Positions 1 through 8,126 of a stretch of DNA of 64,000 bases are shown here, piece by piece (the stretch's first letter is position 1; each line of letters opens with the position of its first letter). The stretch lies in assembly GCF_002210285.1 (NCBI RefSeq), contig NZ_MWQE01000001.1:930001-994000 (forward strand), in the 5' to 3' direction. The notes below the pieces were generated by a model. The model had not been told where the DNA came from. It ran no database searches and saw nothing but the letters and a program-made list of their open reading frames with translations. The stretch is from Fibrobacter sp. UWR2. Lineage in GTDB: Bacteria; Fibrobacterota; Fibrobacteria; Fibrobacterales; Fibrobacteraceae. The position numbers were made by a program, and so were the translations under genes.

Positions 1-1
1 C

Positions 2-133
2 AGGCGCGTTGTCCACGGGCGCGTCTTTAGGCAGCGCGAACGTCAGTATATCTATTACGACGAGTGGATCAAGTGGCACAAGGAAGTGCTGCCCAGGAAT
101 ATCCGGGCGATGCACCGCCATAAGGAACTCTAG
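2..133 (+). CDS. C-terminal end of a truncated CDS, unknown product
   Basis: An open frame enters from the left edge and stops at TAG 131-133, giving 43 residues rich in Arg, His, Trp and Tyr and ending in RAMHRHKEL. The codons are GC-rich like neighbouring genes, which supports a real gene cut by the window edge. The stop overlaps by four bases the stop of the convergent gene on the minus strand. No family can be assigned from so little sequence. Confidence 0.55.
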   Translation, partial: RRVVHGRVFRQRERQYIYYDEWIKWHKEVLPRNIRAMHRHKEL

Positions 134-729
134 AATTTCGGATAGCCGTCCTTGAGGCGCTCGTCGTAGACGGCGCGTTCACCGCCGATAAACTTCGGGC
201 GGGTGCGGGCGGCGATAACGGATGCCTGCCCGATGGTCTTCTGCAAAAGGCGGAGGGGGACAGCGACTTCTTTCAGGTGCATCCCGATGAGGGTGCCGCC
301 GATGTCGAGGCCCGCATCGGCCCTGATATGCTCGATGGCTACTGGATTCCTGAATGCCTTGTAGCAGGCGGTGGCAAACGACCCGCCTGCCTTGGGCTGC
401 GGGACAACGTTCACGATGTCGGCATTCGGAACGGCCTCGTGCTCGATGATGATGGCCCGGTTCAGGTGCTCGCAGCACTGTGCGGCGATGTAGATGCCGC
501 GCGGTGCGAATACGCCCTGGAGCGCTTCGAAAATGGCCTTGCCGGCCTCGGGTACGGAATGGCTCCCGAGCTTTTGCCCGAGCGTCTCGCTGGTACTGCA
601 GCCGATGACCACGATTTGGCCTTTTCCGAGGTGTGCTGCTTCTACGAGTTCTTCAGCAATGCGTTTTGCGTCGCCTTGGATCTGTTCCAGGATGCTTTTG
701 TCGTCAATTTCGTAAGTTATGCCCGCCAT
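130..729 (-). CDS. TIGR01440 / DUF436 (YwlG-like, UPF0340) family protein
   Basis: The 199-residue protein matches the small UPF0340/YwlG family throughout. It has the IVVIGCSTSETLG segment near residue 45, the AAQCCEHLNRA segment near residue 85, the PQPKAGGSFATACY stretch, and the glycine-rich DIGGTLIGMHL near residue 145. The family is conserved in Firmicutes and some other bacteria. Its biochemical role is not established, so none is proposed. The start is supported by an AAGGAG Shine-Dalgarno site about 8 bases upstream, and a TATCTTTT box lies further up in the 125-base gap before the divergent radical SAM gene. Confidence 0.85.
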   Translation of the reverse strand: MAGITYEIDDKSILEQIQGDAKRIAEELVEAAHLGKGQIVVIGCSTSETLGQKLGSHSVPEAGKAIFEALQGVFAPRGIYIAAQCCEHLNRAIIIEHEAVPNADIVNVVPQPKAGGSFATACYKAFRNPVAIEHIRADAGLDIGGTLIGMHLKEVAVPLRLLQKTIGQASVIAARTRPKFIGGERAVYDERLKDGYPKF

Positions 730-854
730 CTTAGGCTCCTTTTTTGTTTCGCAATAAAAGATAGGTAAAAATTGTGAGGATGATGCTTGCTTTTTTGTTC
801 ACTATGTGTTATATTTATACTGCACAAAGGTTCAAGTGAATAAATGAGTATAGT

Positions 855-2162
855 ATGGATGTCCGTGAAAAGCTGAATATTCTTTCTGCCGCCGCCAAGT
901 ACGATGTTTCGTGTACATCGAGCGGTTCGCGTCGTTCTGCACCGCCGCGAGGCCTGGGCGATGCTTGCCCAGCTGGTATTTGCCACACGTGGTCTTCGGA
1001 CGGGCGCTGCGTTTCGCTCCTGAAAATACTGCTTTCGAATGCCTGCAAGTACGACTGCGCGTACTGCGCGAACCGCCGGAGCAACGATATCCCGCGGGCG
1101 ACATTCACCCCGAAGGAGGTTATAGACCTCACGCTGGAATTTTACCGCCGTAACTATATTGAGGGCCTGTTCCTGAGTTCTGCGGTGGTGGGCTCGCCGG
1201 ATACCACGATGGAGAGGCTCGTAAGGGTGGCGAAGGAACTGCGCAGGGTCCACAGGTTCGGCGGATATATCCACCTGAAAAGCATTCCGGGGGCATCCGA
1301 GGCGCTGCTACACGAGGCGGGGCTCTATGCAGATCGCACCAGCGTGAATATCGAGGTCCCGTCGGAGCGGTCGCTTACATACCTCGCGCCCGAGAAAAAC
1401 TACGCCTCCGTGTACGCTCCGATGAATTACTTTGCCGAACGCAAGATTGAATATTCGGCGGGCCGTATCGGGCGCTACACCCCGAATTTCTTGCCTGCGG
1501 GGCAGAGCACGCAGATGATCGTGGGAGCCTCGGGCGAGAGCGACTTGCAGATTCTTACACTGTCGGCGGGGTTCTACAAGCAGCAGCGCCTGAAGCGAGT
1601 GTACTTCTCGGGATACGTGCCAGTCAATGCCGACAAGCGCCTGCCTGCCTTGACCACCAAGCCGCCTCTGGTGCGCGAACACCGGCTTTACCAGGCGGAC
1701 TGGCTCATGCGCTTCTACAAGTTCGACTACGACGAGATTCTCGACGCGAAGCACCCGAACCTGGACCTGAATCTCGACCCGAAGGCGGGCTGGGCGCTGA
1801 GGCATCCGGAGTTCTTCCCGGTTGACCTTCAGACGGCGGACTACGAGATGATTCTGCGGGTTCCCGGTATCGGCGTAAAGTCGGCGCAACTTATAGTCTC
1901 GAGCCGCAGGTACTGCAAGATACGCCTAGAAACCCTCAAGAAGATGGGTGTCGTCCTCAAGCGGGCGAAATACTTCATCTACCATCCCGACATACCCGCG
2001 GGTGTCCGGCAGTTCTATCCCGAGATGATACGCCCCCTGTTGCTCGCTCCCGCGAAGTCGCAACAACTGGATCTGTTCAACCCGCCAACTACGCTCGCGC
2101 TGCCTTCGCCGACGCTTGCGCCGGCAGCAACAACTGGACCGCAACTTTTGGCGGTAGGGTAA
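855..2162 (+). CDS. Putative DNA modification/repair radical SAM protein (TIGR03916)
   Basis: A 435-residue radical SAM enzyme. The 4Fe-4S binding cysteines are seen in CKYDCAYC (C64, C68, C71), a CX3CX2C spacing. A helix-hairpin-helix-like motif (VPGIGVKSAQLI) near residue 335 suggests nucleic-acid contact. The family is known as a two-gene cassette with a TIGR03915 protein, which is exactly the next gene, four bases downstream. Inferred role: a DNA base modification or repair reaction; the substrate is not known. The C-terminal ~25 residues are low-complexity (Pro/Thr/Ala) and probably dispensable. A TATATTTA box about 35 bases upstream is a likely promoter. Confidence 0.88.
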   Translation: MDVREKLNILSAAAKYDVSCTSSGSRRSAPPRGLGDACPAGICHTWSSDGRCVSLLKILLSNACKYDCAYCANRRSNDIPRATFTPKEVIDLTLEFYRRNYIEGLFLSSAVVGSPDTTMERLVRVAKELRRVHRFGGYIHLKSIPGASEALLHEAGLYADRTSVNIEVPSERSLTYLAPEKNYASVYAPMNYFAERKIEYSAGRIGRYTPNFLPAGQSTQMIVGASGESDLQILTLSAGFYKQQRLKRVYFSGYVPVNADKRLPALTTKPPLVREHRLYQADWLMRFYKFDYDEILDAKHPNLDLNLDPKAGWALRHPEFFPVDLQTADYEMILRVPGIGVKSAQLIVSSRRYCKIRLETLKKMGVVLKRAKYFIYHPDIPAGVRQFYPEMIRPLLLAPAKSQQLDLFNPPTTLALPSPTLAPAATTGPQLLAVG

Positions 2163-2166
2163 GCCC

Positions 2167-2940
2167 ATGTCTATCTGTATTTCATACGATTCTACATTCG
2201 ACGGCTTCTTGAGCGCTGTCTTCGAAATCTATTCTCAGCATCTTGACGTGGAAAGATTTGTTCCGGACCGCGATACCGATGCGGTTGGCGATCTGTTCCA
2301 ACAGAATTTCCGCGTGGAGACGAACGAGGATTCCGCGATGCGCTTGCAGCGTGCCATCGTGAACCAGGCGAGCGGGGAAGTGCTCTCCCTGCTCAATGCT
2401 GCGTTCCTCTCCGAGGAGGAGGGGGTTGAGATGCAAATACTTGCCTTCCTCCGCAAACTTTTTGCGGGCGACGACCCGAATTACGGTAAGAATCCCGCAT
2501 CTCCCGAGATGCTCCCGCTGTACAAGCTTGCGGGCTCCGTGCGGCACGAGGCCGGCAACATGCTCGGTATGGTGCGCTTCTCGAAGGCTCCTGGGAATTT
2601 CTATGTGGCCAGGATCGAGCCGAAATACGATATCCTGCTCATGCTGGAATCTCATTTTACCAACAGGTTTGCCGAGGAAAAGTGGGTTATCTACGATGCG
2701 AAACGCCGTTACGCGTTGCTCCATGAACATGCCGGAGCGTGCCGTGTGGTCGATATTTCCGACGATGCGGCCTTGGTGAAGGCAATCAATACGGATGACT
2801 TTACTCGGCTGTGGCAGGACTACTACAAGTCCATCGCCATCAAGGAACGCGAGAACCCGCGGCTGTTGCGCCGTTGCTTGCCAGTGCGTTACTGGAAAAA
2901 CTTGCCTGAACGCCAGACTGCCTGTAACCTTGCCCTCTGA
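2167..2940 (+). CDS. TIGR03915 / DUF4130 family putative DNA metabolism protein
   Basis: The 257-residue protein is the usual partner of TIGR03916 radical SAM proteins. Recognisable features are the N-terminal YDSTFDGFLSAVFEIY and the central KLAGSVRHEAGNMLGMVRF block, followed by YDILLMLESHFTNRF and the WVIYDAKRRYALLH stretch. DUF4130 resembles uracil-DNA-glycosylase-fold proteins in some analyses, so a base-processing role with the upstream gene is plausible but unproven. It follows the radical SAM gene by four bases and so is probably co-transcribed with it. A convergent terminator lies just after the stop. Confidence 0.85.
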   Translation: MSICISYDSTFDGFLSAVFEIYSQHLDVERFVPDRDTDAVGDLFQQNFRVETNEDSAMRLQRAIVNQASGEVLSLLNAAFLSEEEGVEMQILAFLRKLFAGDDPNYGKNPASPEMLPLYKLAGSVRHEAGNMLGMVRFSKAPGNFYVARIEPKYDILLMLESHFTNRFAEEKWVIYDAKRRYALLHEHAGACRVVDISDDAALVKAINTDDFTRLWQDYYKSIAIKERENPRLLRRCLPVRYWKNLPERQTACNLAL

Positions 2941-2950
2941 TCCCAAATAA

Positions 2951-2978
2951 AAAGAGCCCGCCGAATGGCGAGCTCTTT
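2951..2978. terminator. Bidirectional intrinsic terminator
   Basis: A 12-bp stem (AAAGAGCCCGCC with GGCGAGCTCTTT, one C-A mismatch) closes a GAAT loop between two convergent genes. A/T runs flank both sides, so it can serve the TIGR03915 gene on the plus strand and the outer-membrane protein gene on the minus strand. Confidence 0.85.
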
Positions 2979-2997
2979 AAATTTCAAGCCTTGGAGA

Positions 2998-4410
2998 CTA
3001 GTTGATGCGGCCGACAAGGTTGCCGGAGAGCATCCAGTCCTTCGTGCTGCCGAAGCTGTGGAAGCCGGCAGAGAGGCTGAAGCGGTCGGTAAATGCCTTC
3101 TCGACGTAGACGGCACCAAGGACGTCCTTCACGTGCTTGCCACCGGAAACGAACTCAGGATGTTCGTAGCGGTCGCCGATGTATTCGGCTTCGAGGATGA
3201 TGCGGTCTACGACGGGAGTTTCGATAGCGACACCGCCGGTAATGGGCATGACCATGTCGTCATCGGCACTCAGGTTCATGAGAGCCACTTCACCGAAGAG
3301 GCTGAGGGTGTTGATGATAGGAACGTTCACCTTGAGGGACACGTTGTGCTTGATTTCGGCATCGGAGTCGTAGACAACGTCGAAGATGTTGCTGCGGTAG
3401 CCGAGCTGGATCTTCATGTTGTTGAGCGCTTCGAGGTTGTGGAAGTTGAACACAGCGCGGAGGTCACCCTTGTTGAGGTTAGCAGACTGGCTGATGAAGG
3501 ACACGAACAAGTCCATCGTCTCGGACGGGGTGAAGCCGAACTGCAACTGGTTCTCGGAGGCCTGCGTAGACATGAAACCAGTCAGGTAGCCGTCGATGTA
3601 ACCACCGAAGTAGTCGCCGTTCTTGTCGGTGTTGTCCCAACGACCGACCTTGAAGCTGAACATTTCAGTTTCCTGCAAGGCCCAGGCTTCGTCAAGGCTG
3701 AAGTAGTCGTCTTCGTGGCCGTTCTGACCGTTGCGGAATGCTTCCTTCTTGGCGGACTTGGTTGCGTAACCTTCGTCCTTCAGGTCGCCGGGGTAGAAGG
3801 CAACGGCAATCTTGCCCTTGAAGTCTTCGCCTTCGGCGAGAACTGCGAAGTTGGCTTCGCCGTTCCAGGTTTCAAGGTTGTCTGCATACTTGTCGTCTTC
3901 GCTGGTCCAGAAGACCTTGCCGGCTTCCAATTCGAAGTCAGCATTGATGTCGAATGCGAGCTTCGGGGTCTCGAGCACGGCGTTCTGGATCATTTTTTTC
4001 TTTTTGCGGCGTTTTTTCTTCTTGGCCGGCTTCTGCTCGTCGGCAGCGGCAACCTGTTCTTCGGCTGCAGGTTCGGTAGCGGCAACTTCTGTTGCGGGAG
4101 CGGCTTCCTGGGCTGCTTCGGCAGCGGGTTCAGCAGCGGGGGCTTCCGGAGCGGCTTCGGCTACAGGTGCTGCCTCGGCTGCGGGAGCAGCTTCGGCGGC
4201 AGGCGCAGCTGCTTCTGTCGCGGGAGCTTCGGCTGCAGGTGCGGCCTTTTCAGCAGCGGGGGCTTCGGCTGCAGGTGCGGGAGCGGCCTCGGCAGCGGGT
4301 GCTGCAGCGGGAGCCTTCGCATCGGCAGCGGGAGCTGCGGCGGGTGCTGCTTCCGGAGCGGCAAAAACGGCTGCCGCCAGGATGCAAGAAGCGAGGATCA
4401 TCTTTTTCAT
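2998..4410 (-). CDS. Outer-membrane beta-barrel (porin-like) protein with Ala/Pro/Glu-rich arm
   Basis: The 470-residue protein starts at MKKMILASC. I chose this start over an upstream ATG at 4461 because AGGAG lies about 7 bases before it and a clean signal peptide follows. Residues 18-129 are almost only Ala, Pro and Glu. Residues 130-139 are ten consecutive Lys/Arg. Residues 140-470 show alternating amphipathic strands and a family-like FGFTPSETMDLFVSFISQS stretch, as expected for a porin-type barrel. The basic arm would face the periplasm and could bind peptidoglycan or anionic polymers, which is inference. The gene is divergent from the secreted-protein gene at 4532 and ends at a shared terminator. 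Confidence 0.75.
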   Translation of the reverse strand: MKKMILASCILAAAVFAAPEAAPAAAPAADAKAPAAAPAAEAAPAPAAEAPAAEKAAPAAEAPATEAAAPAAEAAPAAEAAPVAEAAPEAPAAEPAAEAAQEAAPATEVAATEPAAEEQVAAADEQKPAKKKKRRKKKKMIQNAVLETPKLAFDINADFELEAGKVFWTSEDDKYADNLETWNGEANFAVLAEGEDFKGKIAVAFYPGDLKDEGYATKSAKKEAFRNGQNGHEDDYFSLDEAWALQETEMFSFKVGRWDNTDKNGDYFGGYIDGYLTGFMSTQASENQLQFGFTPSETMDLFVSFISQSANLNKGDLRAVFNFHNLEALNNMKIQLGYRSNIFDVVYDSDAEIKHNVSLKVNVPIINTLSLFGEVALMNLSADDDMVMPITGGVAIETPVVDRIILEAEYIGDRYEHPEFVSGGKHVKDVLGAVYVEKAFTDRFSLSAGFHSFGSTKDWMLSGNLVGRIN

Positions 4411-4531
4411 CTCTGAATTCTCCTTTGGTAATTCAATATGCCAAAAGTTTAGTAAAAACAAGGTAACTTCGACGAAAAAACGTCAAAAAATCTGCTAAAA
4501 AAAGTTAGATTTCCCGCCTGAGAGGTTAGTT

Positions 4532-5608
4532 TTGAAAAGAATAGTCTGCTTTATCGTTACTTTGCTCGTTGCAATCACTTTTGCACAGGAAACACTCCCC
4601 GTATACCGTAAAATTGGGAACGCTGTTAGTGAATCAGCTCCCGTTGGTGAACTTTCCAAGTCCGACTGGATAAAGGAACTCCCTATTCCTAAGGACAAAG
4701 TACAGAAGGTCTCCTGGGTCAAGGAGACAGTCGAGGTGACCGACAAGAAGGGCCGCCCCGTGAAAGACAAGAAGGGCCGCGTCAAGACAAAGACCAAGAA
4801 GAAAAAGGTGGTGACCTGGGTCGAGGTGGACCCTAAGGAACCTCCGACATACGTGCCTATCGACTGTAAAATGGGTACAGTATGGGTGCGCCGTGCAGAA
4901 CTGGCTCGCTTCCAGCAGGAGGCGCTGGACTTGAGTGGCGAGTACGCCTCTGCGACGGGAAGCATCTTTTTGAAGAAATCCCCCAACAACCCCAAGCGGT
5001 TCGACGTGATTATCCAGAATGGTCCCGAGGGCAACCGCGCCGAAATCGAGATGGGCAATCTCGAAATCCGGGAATCTAACGGACGCGCGCGCTTTGCTTA
5101 CCAGGAAGAAGGCTGCTCGGTAGATATTGCCGTGACGGGCCGCAAGGTGAAAGTGGCTCAGCGCGGTTGTAACGAGTACAATGCCGGCCAGTACAAGCTT
5201 GAAGGTGACTACGAGAATTACAAGGGCAATACGCGCAAGGTCGTAAACTTCAATATGCCCGAGGTGGAACTCAAGTTCAAGAAGTTCCTCTGGTGCGGTA
5301 GCGGCTTTGACAGCTGCGAAGAGATGAAGGACGAAAACGGTGCCGTGTATATTACCTGGAGCAAGGGTGGCAAGGGATTTATCGAGCGTAAGGCGGGCGA
5401 GACCGTGCATACCTACAGGCCCTTTGAACCGGTGATTCCGCACAAGCGTGAATTCTACAAGGGCGAAAAGCCTATCGCCATCAAGACCAAGCGCACCGAT
5501 ATGGCGGGCGAGTGGATGATCTGGTACTATTACCCGAAGGCCGAGCGCTTCAAGATGGTGCGTGCCGGCATGCGCGAAGACATCGCCTACATGGAAATCT
5601 ACGAGTGA
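4532..5608 (+). CDS. Secreted protein of unknown function
   Basis: Starts with TTG; a GAGAGG Shine-Dalgarno site sits about 6 bases upstream and a TAGATTTC box before it. The 358-residue product opens with a clear signal peptide (KRIVCFIVTLLVAITFA). A basic segment near residues 70-90 (KKGRPVKDKKGRVKTKTKKKK) looks like a linker. The rest is a mixed, strand-rich region with several cysteines (CKMGTVW, GCSVDIA, RGCNEY, WCGSGFDSCEEM), compatible with a periplasmic or surface fold. I do not recognise a family. Its stop overlaps the GTG start of the next gene (GTGA), so the two are translationally coupled. Confidence 0.7.
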   Translation: MKRIVCFIVTLLVAITFAQETLPVYRKIGNAVSESAPVGELSKSDWIKELPIPKDKVQKVSWVKETVEVTDKKGRPVKDKKGRVKTKTKKKKVVTWVEVDPKEPPTYVPIDCKMGTVWVRRAELARFQQEALDLSGEYASATGSIFLKKSPNNPKRFDVIIQNGPEGNRAEIEMGNLEIRESNGRARFAYQEEGCSVDIAVTGRKVKVAQRGCNEYNAGQYKLEGDYENYKGNTRKVVNFNMPEVELKFKKFLWCGSGFDSCEEMKDENGAVYITWSKGGKGFIERKAGETVHTYRPFEPVIPHKREFYKGEKPIAIKTKRTDMAGEWMIWYYYPKAERFKMVRAGMREDIAYMEIYE

Positions 5609-6054
5609 TAAGGGATATCGGACAGAGCCGCGTTCTTTTCTTGGATTCCGGCCCGCTGGTCCGGCTGTTGCAGATGCATCCCGATTTTTACCCGGCAGTG
5701 TCGGGTGTACTTGACATGGTGTACGAGAAGAATATTCAGGTTCTTGTGTCGCCTATTACTTTGTTTGAAATTGGCTGCCACGCATTCGAGAATGGTGAGG
5801 GCGTGCTGGCGCGCCAGTACCGCGAGTTCTTCGAGCATTCGAAGAACGTGAAGGTGTGTCCGGTGAATGCCGAAATCTCGGTGAAGGCGGCCGAACTCTA
5901 CGCCGCTTCGCAGAAGACGAACCACAAGATTACCGAAGCAGAGTCCCTGCGCCTTGCGACCGCGTTTGTGAACGGAGCCGACTGCATCCTTACTGAATGT
6001 GCGAATTTCCGCACCCTTACCGACGCCCTCGTCGTGACTTTGGACGAAGTCTAG
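5605..6054 (+). CDS. PIN-domain protein
   Basis: The GTG at 5605 overlaps the previous stop as GTGA. This start gives 149 residues beginning VIRDIGQSRVLFLDSGPL, which is more natural than longer upstream extensions that run inside the previous gene. The PIN acidic residues are visible: D14 (FLDSGP), E55 (TLFEIG), E113 (AESLRLATA) and D126 (NGADCIL). PIN proteins are Mg-dependent RNases, often toxins of VapBC pairs. No antitoxin-like gene is adjacent, and the coupled partner is a secreted protein, so a classical toxin-antitoxin role is doubtful. Confidence 0.82.
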   Translation: MIRDIGQSRVLFLDSGPLVRLLQMHPDFYPAVSGVLDMVYEKNIQVLVSPITLFEIGCHAFENGEGVLARQYREFFEHSKNVKVCPVNAEISVKAAELYAASQKTNHKITEAESLRLATAFVNGADCILTECANFRTLTDALVVTLDEV

Positions 6055-6075
6055 CAAAAAAAATGCTATTTTATA

Positions 6076-6097
6076 CCCCGTAAAATTACGGAGTTTT
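6076..6097 (+). promoter_or_regulatory. Hairpin over the gatB Shine-Dalgarno region
   Basis: CCGTA and TACGG (6078-6082 and 6087-6091) form a 5-bp stem with an AAAT loop. The 3' arm runs into the CGGAG that serves as ribosome-binding site for gatB (ATG 6099). The hairpin could tune translation, or be a leftover terminator followed by a T run. Confidence 0.4.
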
Positions 6098-6098
6098 T

Positions 6099-7553
6099 AT
6101 GTCAAACTATTGTCCTGTTATCGGTCTTGAAATCCATTGCCAGCTCGCGACGAAGACGAAGATGTTCTGCGGCTGCGAAATCGAAGTGAATACGACCCCG
6201 AACAAGCACGTTTGCCCTGTCTGCCTCGGTATGCCGGGTGCCATGCCCGTGCCGAACAAGAAGGCGGTGGAATACGCGATTCGCCTGGGCCTCGCCCTGA
6301 ACTGCGAAATCGACCTGAACGCGATGTGGACCCGCAAGAACTACTTCTACCCGGACCTGCCGAAGGGCTACCAGATTACCCAGACGGGCGGACTTCCGGT
6401 GTACGACCACCCGATCTGCAAGAACGGCTGGCTCGAAATCGTCAAGGAAGACGGCACCAAGAAGCGCGTGGGCATTACCCGTATCCACATGGAAGAAGAT
6501 GCCGGTAAGCTCATCCACGACATGAGCCCGACCGATTCCCATTTTGACGCGAACCGCTGCGGCACTCCGCTTTGCGAAATCGTGACCGAACCGGATATCC
6601 GTAGCCCCGAAGAAGCCGTGCTCGTCTTGAAGAAAATCAAGCAGACGCTGGAATACACCCGTGTTTCGAACGCCAACATGGAAAACGGCAACATGCGCTG
6701 CGACGGCAACATTTCTCTGCGTGCTAGCGAAGATGCTCCGTTCGGTATCCGCGCCGAAATCAAGAACCTGAACAGCTTTACGAACCTCGAAAAGGCTCTC
6801 TACTGCGAAATGAACCTGCAGGCCTCGACGCTCGACGCCGGCAAGGAAGTGGAACAGTGCACCAAGCGTTACGACCCCAACGCGGACAAGACCATCGTTA
6901 TCCGCAGCAAGGAAGACGCCCACGACTATAAGTACTTCCCGGAACCGGACATGGTCCGCCTCGTGACCGACCCGGCCTTCGTGGAAGAAATCCGCCGCAC
7001 GCTTCCGGAACTGCCGGATGCCCGCCGCAAGCGCTTCATGGACGACTTCGGTGTTTCGGAATACGACGCCATGGTGCTCACGGAAGACCGCGATGTGAGC
7101 GAATGGTACGACACCGCCGCGAAGAACTGCAAGAACGGCAAGGTGCTCGCCAACTGGGTGATTACCGAACTTTTGGCCAAGGTGAAGGAGCTCGAAGGTG
7201 GCCTCAATGCCCTCAAGATCAAGCCCGAAGACCTCTGCAAGCTCGTGAACCTCATCGCCGACAACACCATCAACGGAAAGATTGCAAAGACGGTCTTCGC
7301 CGAGATGTTCGAGACCGGCAAGGATCCCGAAGCCATCGTGAAGGAAAAGGGCCTTGTGCAGGTGACCGACACCGGTGCCATCGAAGAAGTGGTACGTGCC
7401 GTCTGTGCCGAAAACGCCGCCCAGTTCGCCGAATTTAAGGCAGGCAAGGTCGCTCTGAAGGGCTTCCTCGTGGGTATGACCATGCGCAAGTCCGGCGGCA
7501 AGGCCAACCCGGGCCTCGTGAACCAGATCCTCGACAAGCTCGCGAAGGAATAA
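6099..7553 (+). CDS. gatB: Asp/Glu-tRNA(Asn/Gln) amidotransferase subunit B
   Basis: A 484-residue GatB, the usual length. The N-terminal GLEIHCQL motif, the metal-site cysteines around FCGCEIE and HVCPVCLGMPGAMPV, the RKNYFYPDLPKGYQITQ stretch and the C-terminal YqeY-like helical domain (LVNLIADNTINGKIAKTVFAEMFETG) are all present. GatB binds misacylated tRNA and delivers it for transamidation with GatA and GatC. gatA lies 9 kb away on the other strand, and gatC is not in the window. The stop overlaps the next ATG as TAATG, implying coupling to a small membrane protein. Confidence 0.97.
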   Translation: MSNYCPVIGLEIHCQLATKTKMFCGCEIEVNTTPNKHVCPVCLGMPGAMPVPNKKAVEYAIRLGLALNCEIDLNAMWTRKNYFYPDLPKGYQITQTGGLPVYDHPICKNGWLEIVKEDGTKKRVGITRIHMEEDAGKLIHDMSPTDSHFDANRCGTPLCEIVTEPDIRSPEEAVLVLKKIKQTLEYTRVSNANMENGNMRCDGNISLRASEDAPFGIRAEIKNLNSFTNLEKALYCEMNLQASTLDAGKEVEQCTKRYDPNADKTIVIRSKEDAHDYKYFPEPDMVRLVTDPAFVEEIRRTLPELPDARRKRFMDDFGVSEYDAMVLTEDRDVSEWYDTAAKNCKNGKVLANWVITELLAKVKELEGGLNALKIKPEDLCKLVNLIADNTINGKIAKTVFAEMFETGKDPEAIVKEKGLVQVTDTGAIEEVVRAVCAENAAQFAEFKAGKVALKGFLVGMTMRKSGGKANPGLVNQILDKLAKE

Positions 7554-7912
7554 TGATTGAAGCGAAAGAAACGAACCGGAGCTTCAGGGGTGGCCTTCTA
7601 GCCGTCCTTGTGCTTGCGTTCTCGTTTCTTTTTGCGACTCCTTCTTTTGCGGCGGACGAAGCGGTCCCTAACAAGTGCGATAGTCTTAACATCAGTACGT
7701 TGAACCTGAGCAAGGAGGAAATTGCCGATATTTGCGGCATCGATTCCACGAAACTTGCCCAGGGGCCTACGCTCCAGGAACTGAATGAAGAAGACCCCAA
7801 GTACATCAAGCGCGAATACGATCATCGGCAACAGGTTGTTGTCGGCAGCGTCGTGATGCTCTGTGTGGCGCTGGCCATGGTTCTGATGAACAACTATAAT
7901 CCGAAACGGTAG
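7553..7912 (+). CDS. Small membrane/secreted protein of unknown function
   Basis: 119 residues, starting inside the gatB stop (TAATG). It has an N-terminal hydrophobic segment (LLAVLVLAFSFLFATPSFA, signal peptide or anchor), a soluble middle with two cysteines (NKCDSLN, ADICGID), and a C-terminal membrane segment (VVVGSVVMLCVALAMVLM) ending NNYNPKR. No known family is recognised. Coupling to gatB suggests steady housekeeping expression rather than a related function. Confidence 0.65.
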   Translation: MIEAKETNRSFRGGLLAVLVLAFSFLFATPSFAADEAVPNKCDSLNISTLNLSKEEIADICGIDSTKLAQGPTLQELNEEDPKYIKREYDHRQQVVVGSVVMLCVALAMVLMNNYNPKR

Positions 7913-7953
7913 CGCTTATTTACAGATAAATTAAACAACGCTGCTGTCATGTA

Positions 7954-7987
7954 CGGCCTCCTTGTTCTTGAGGGGGGGGCTTTTCCC
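7954..7987 (+). terminator. Weak terminator-like hairpin containing a G8 run
   Basis: GCCTC (7957-7961) can pair with GAGG near 7970 and is followed by a run of eight G (7972-7979) and CTTTTCCC. It is a poor intrinsic terminator, but the only one visible after the gatB operon. Confidence 0.35.
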
Positions 7988-7993
7988 TTGTAT

Positions 7994-8126
7994 TATACGA
8001 GTTGTATAGTATTTTGTATTTTACTGCTTGATTTTTGGCAAAAATGATGTATTTTTATTAAAAACGTTGATTTTGTATAGTATTTTTCTGTTGACTTTCG
8101 AAAAATAAAAACGTATATTAGTATAC
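7994..8126 (+). promoter_or_regulatory. AT-rich promoter with repeated palindromes upstream of the TIGR02147 gene
   Basis: TATAC-N5-GTATA lies at 7994-8008 and GTATA-N4-TATAC at 8113-8126, the latter touching the ATG at 8127. A 14-base direct repeat TTGTATAGTATTTT occurs at 8002-8015 and 8073-8086. A TATATTAG box (8114-8121) is 5 bases before the ATG. The arrangement looks like an operator for the downstream DNA-binding-type regulator, possibly autoregulatory. Confidence 0.5.

Noticed and set aside
2965-4416. Long plus-strand open frame opposite the outer-membrane protein gene
   Set aside because: It mirrors the Ala/Pro/Glu codon bias, has no signal or family features and low-complexity Gly/Cys content.
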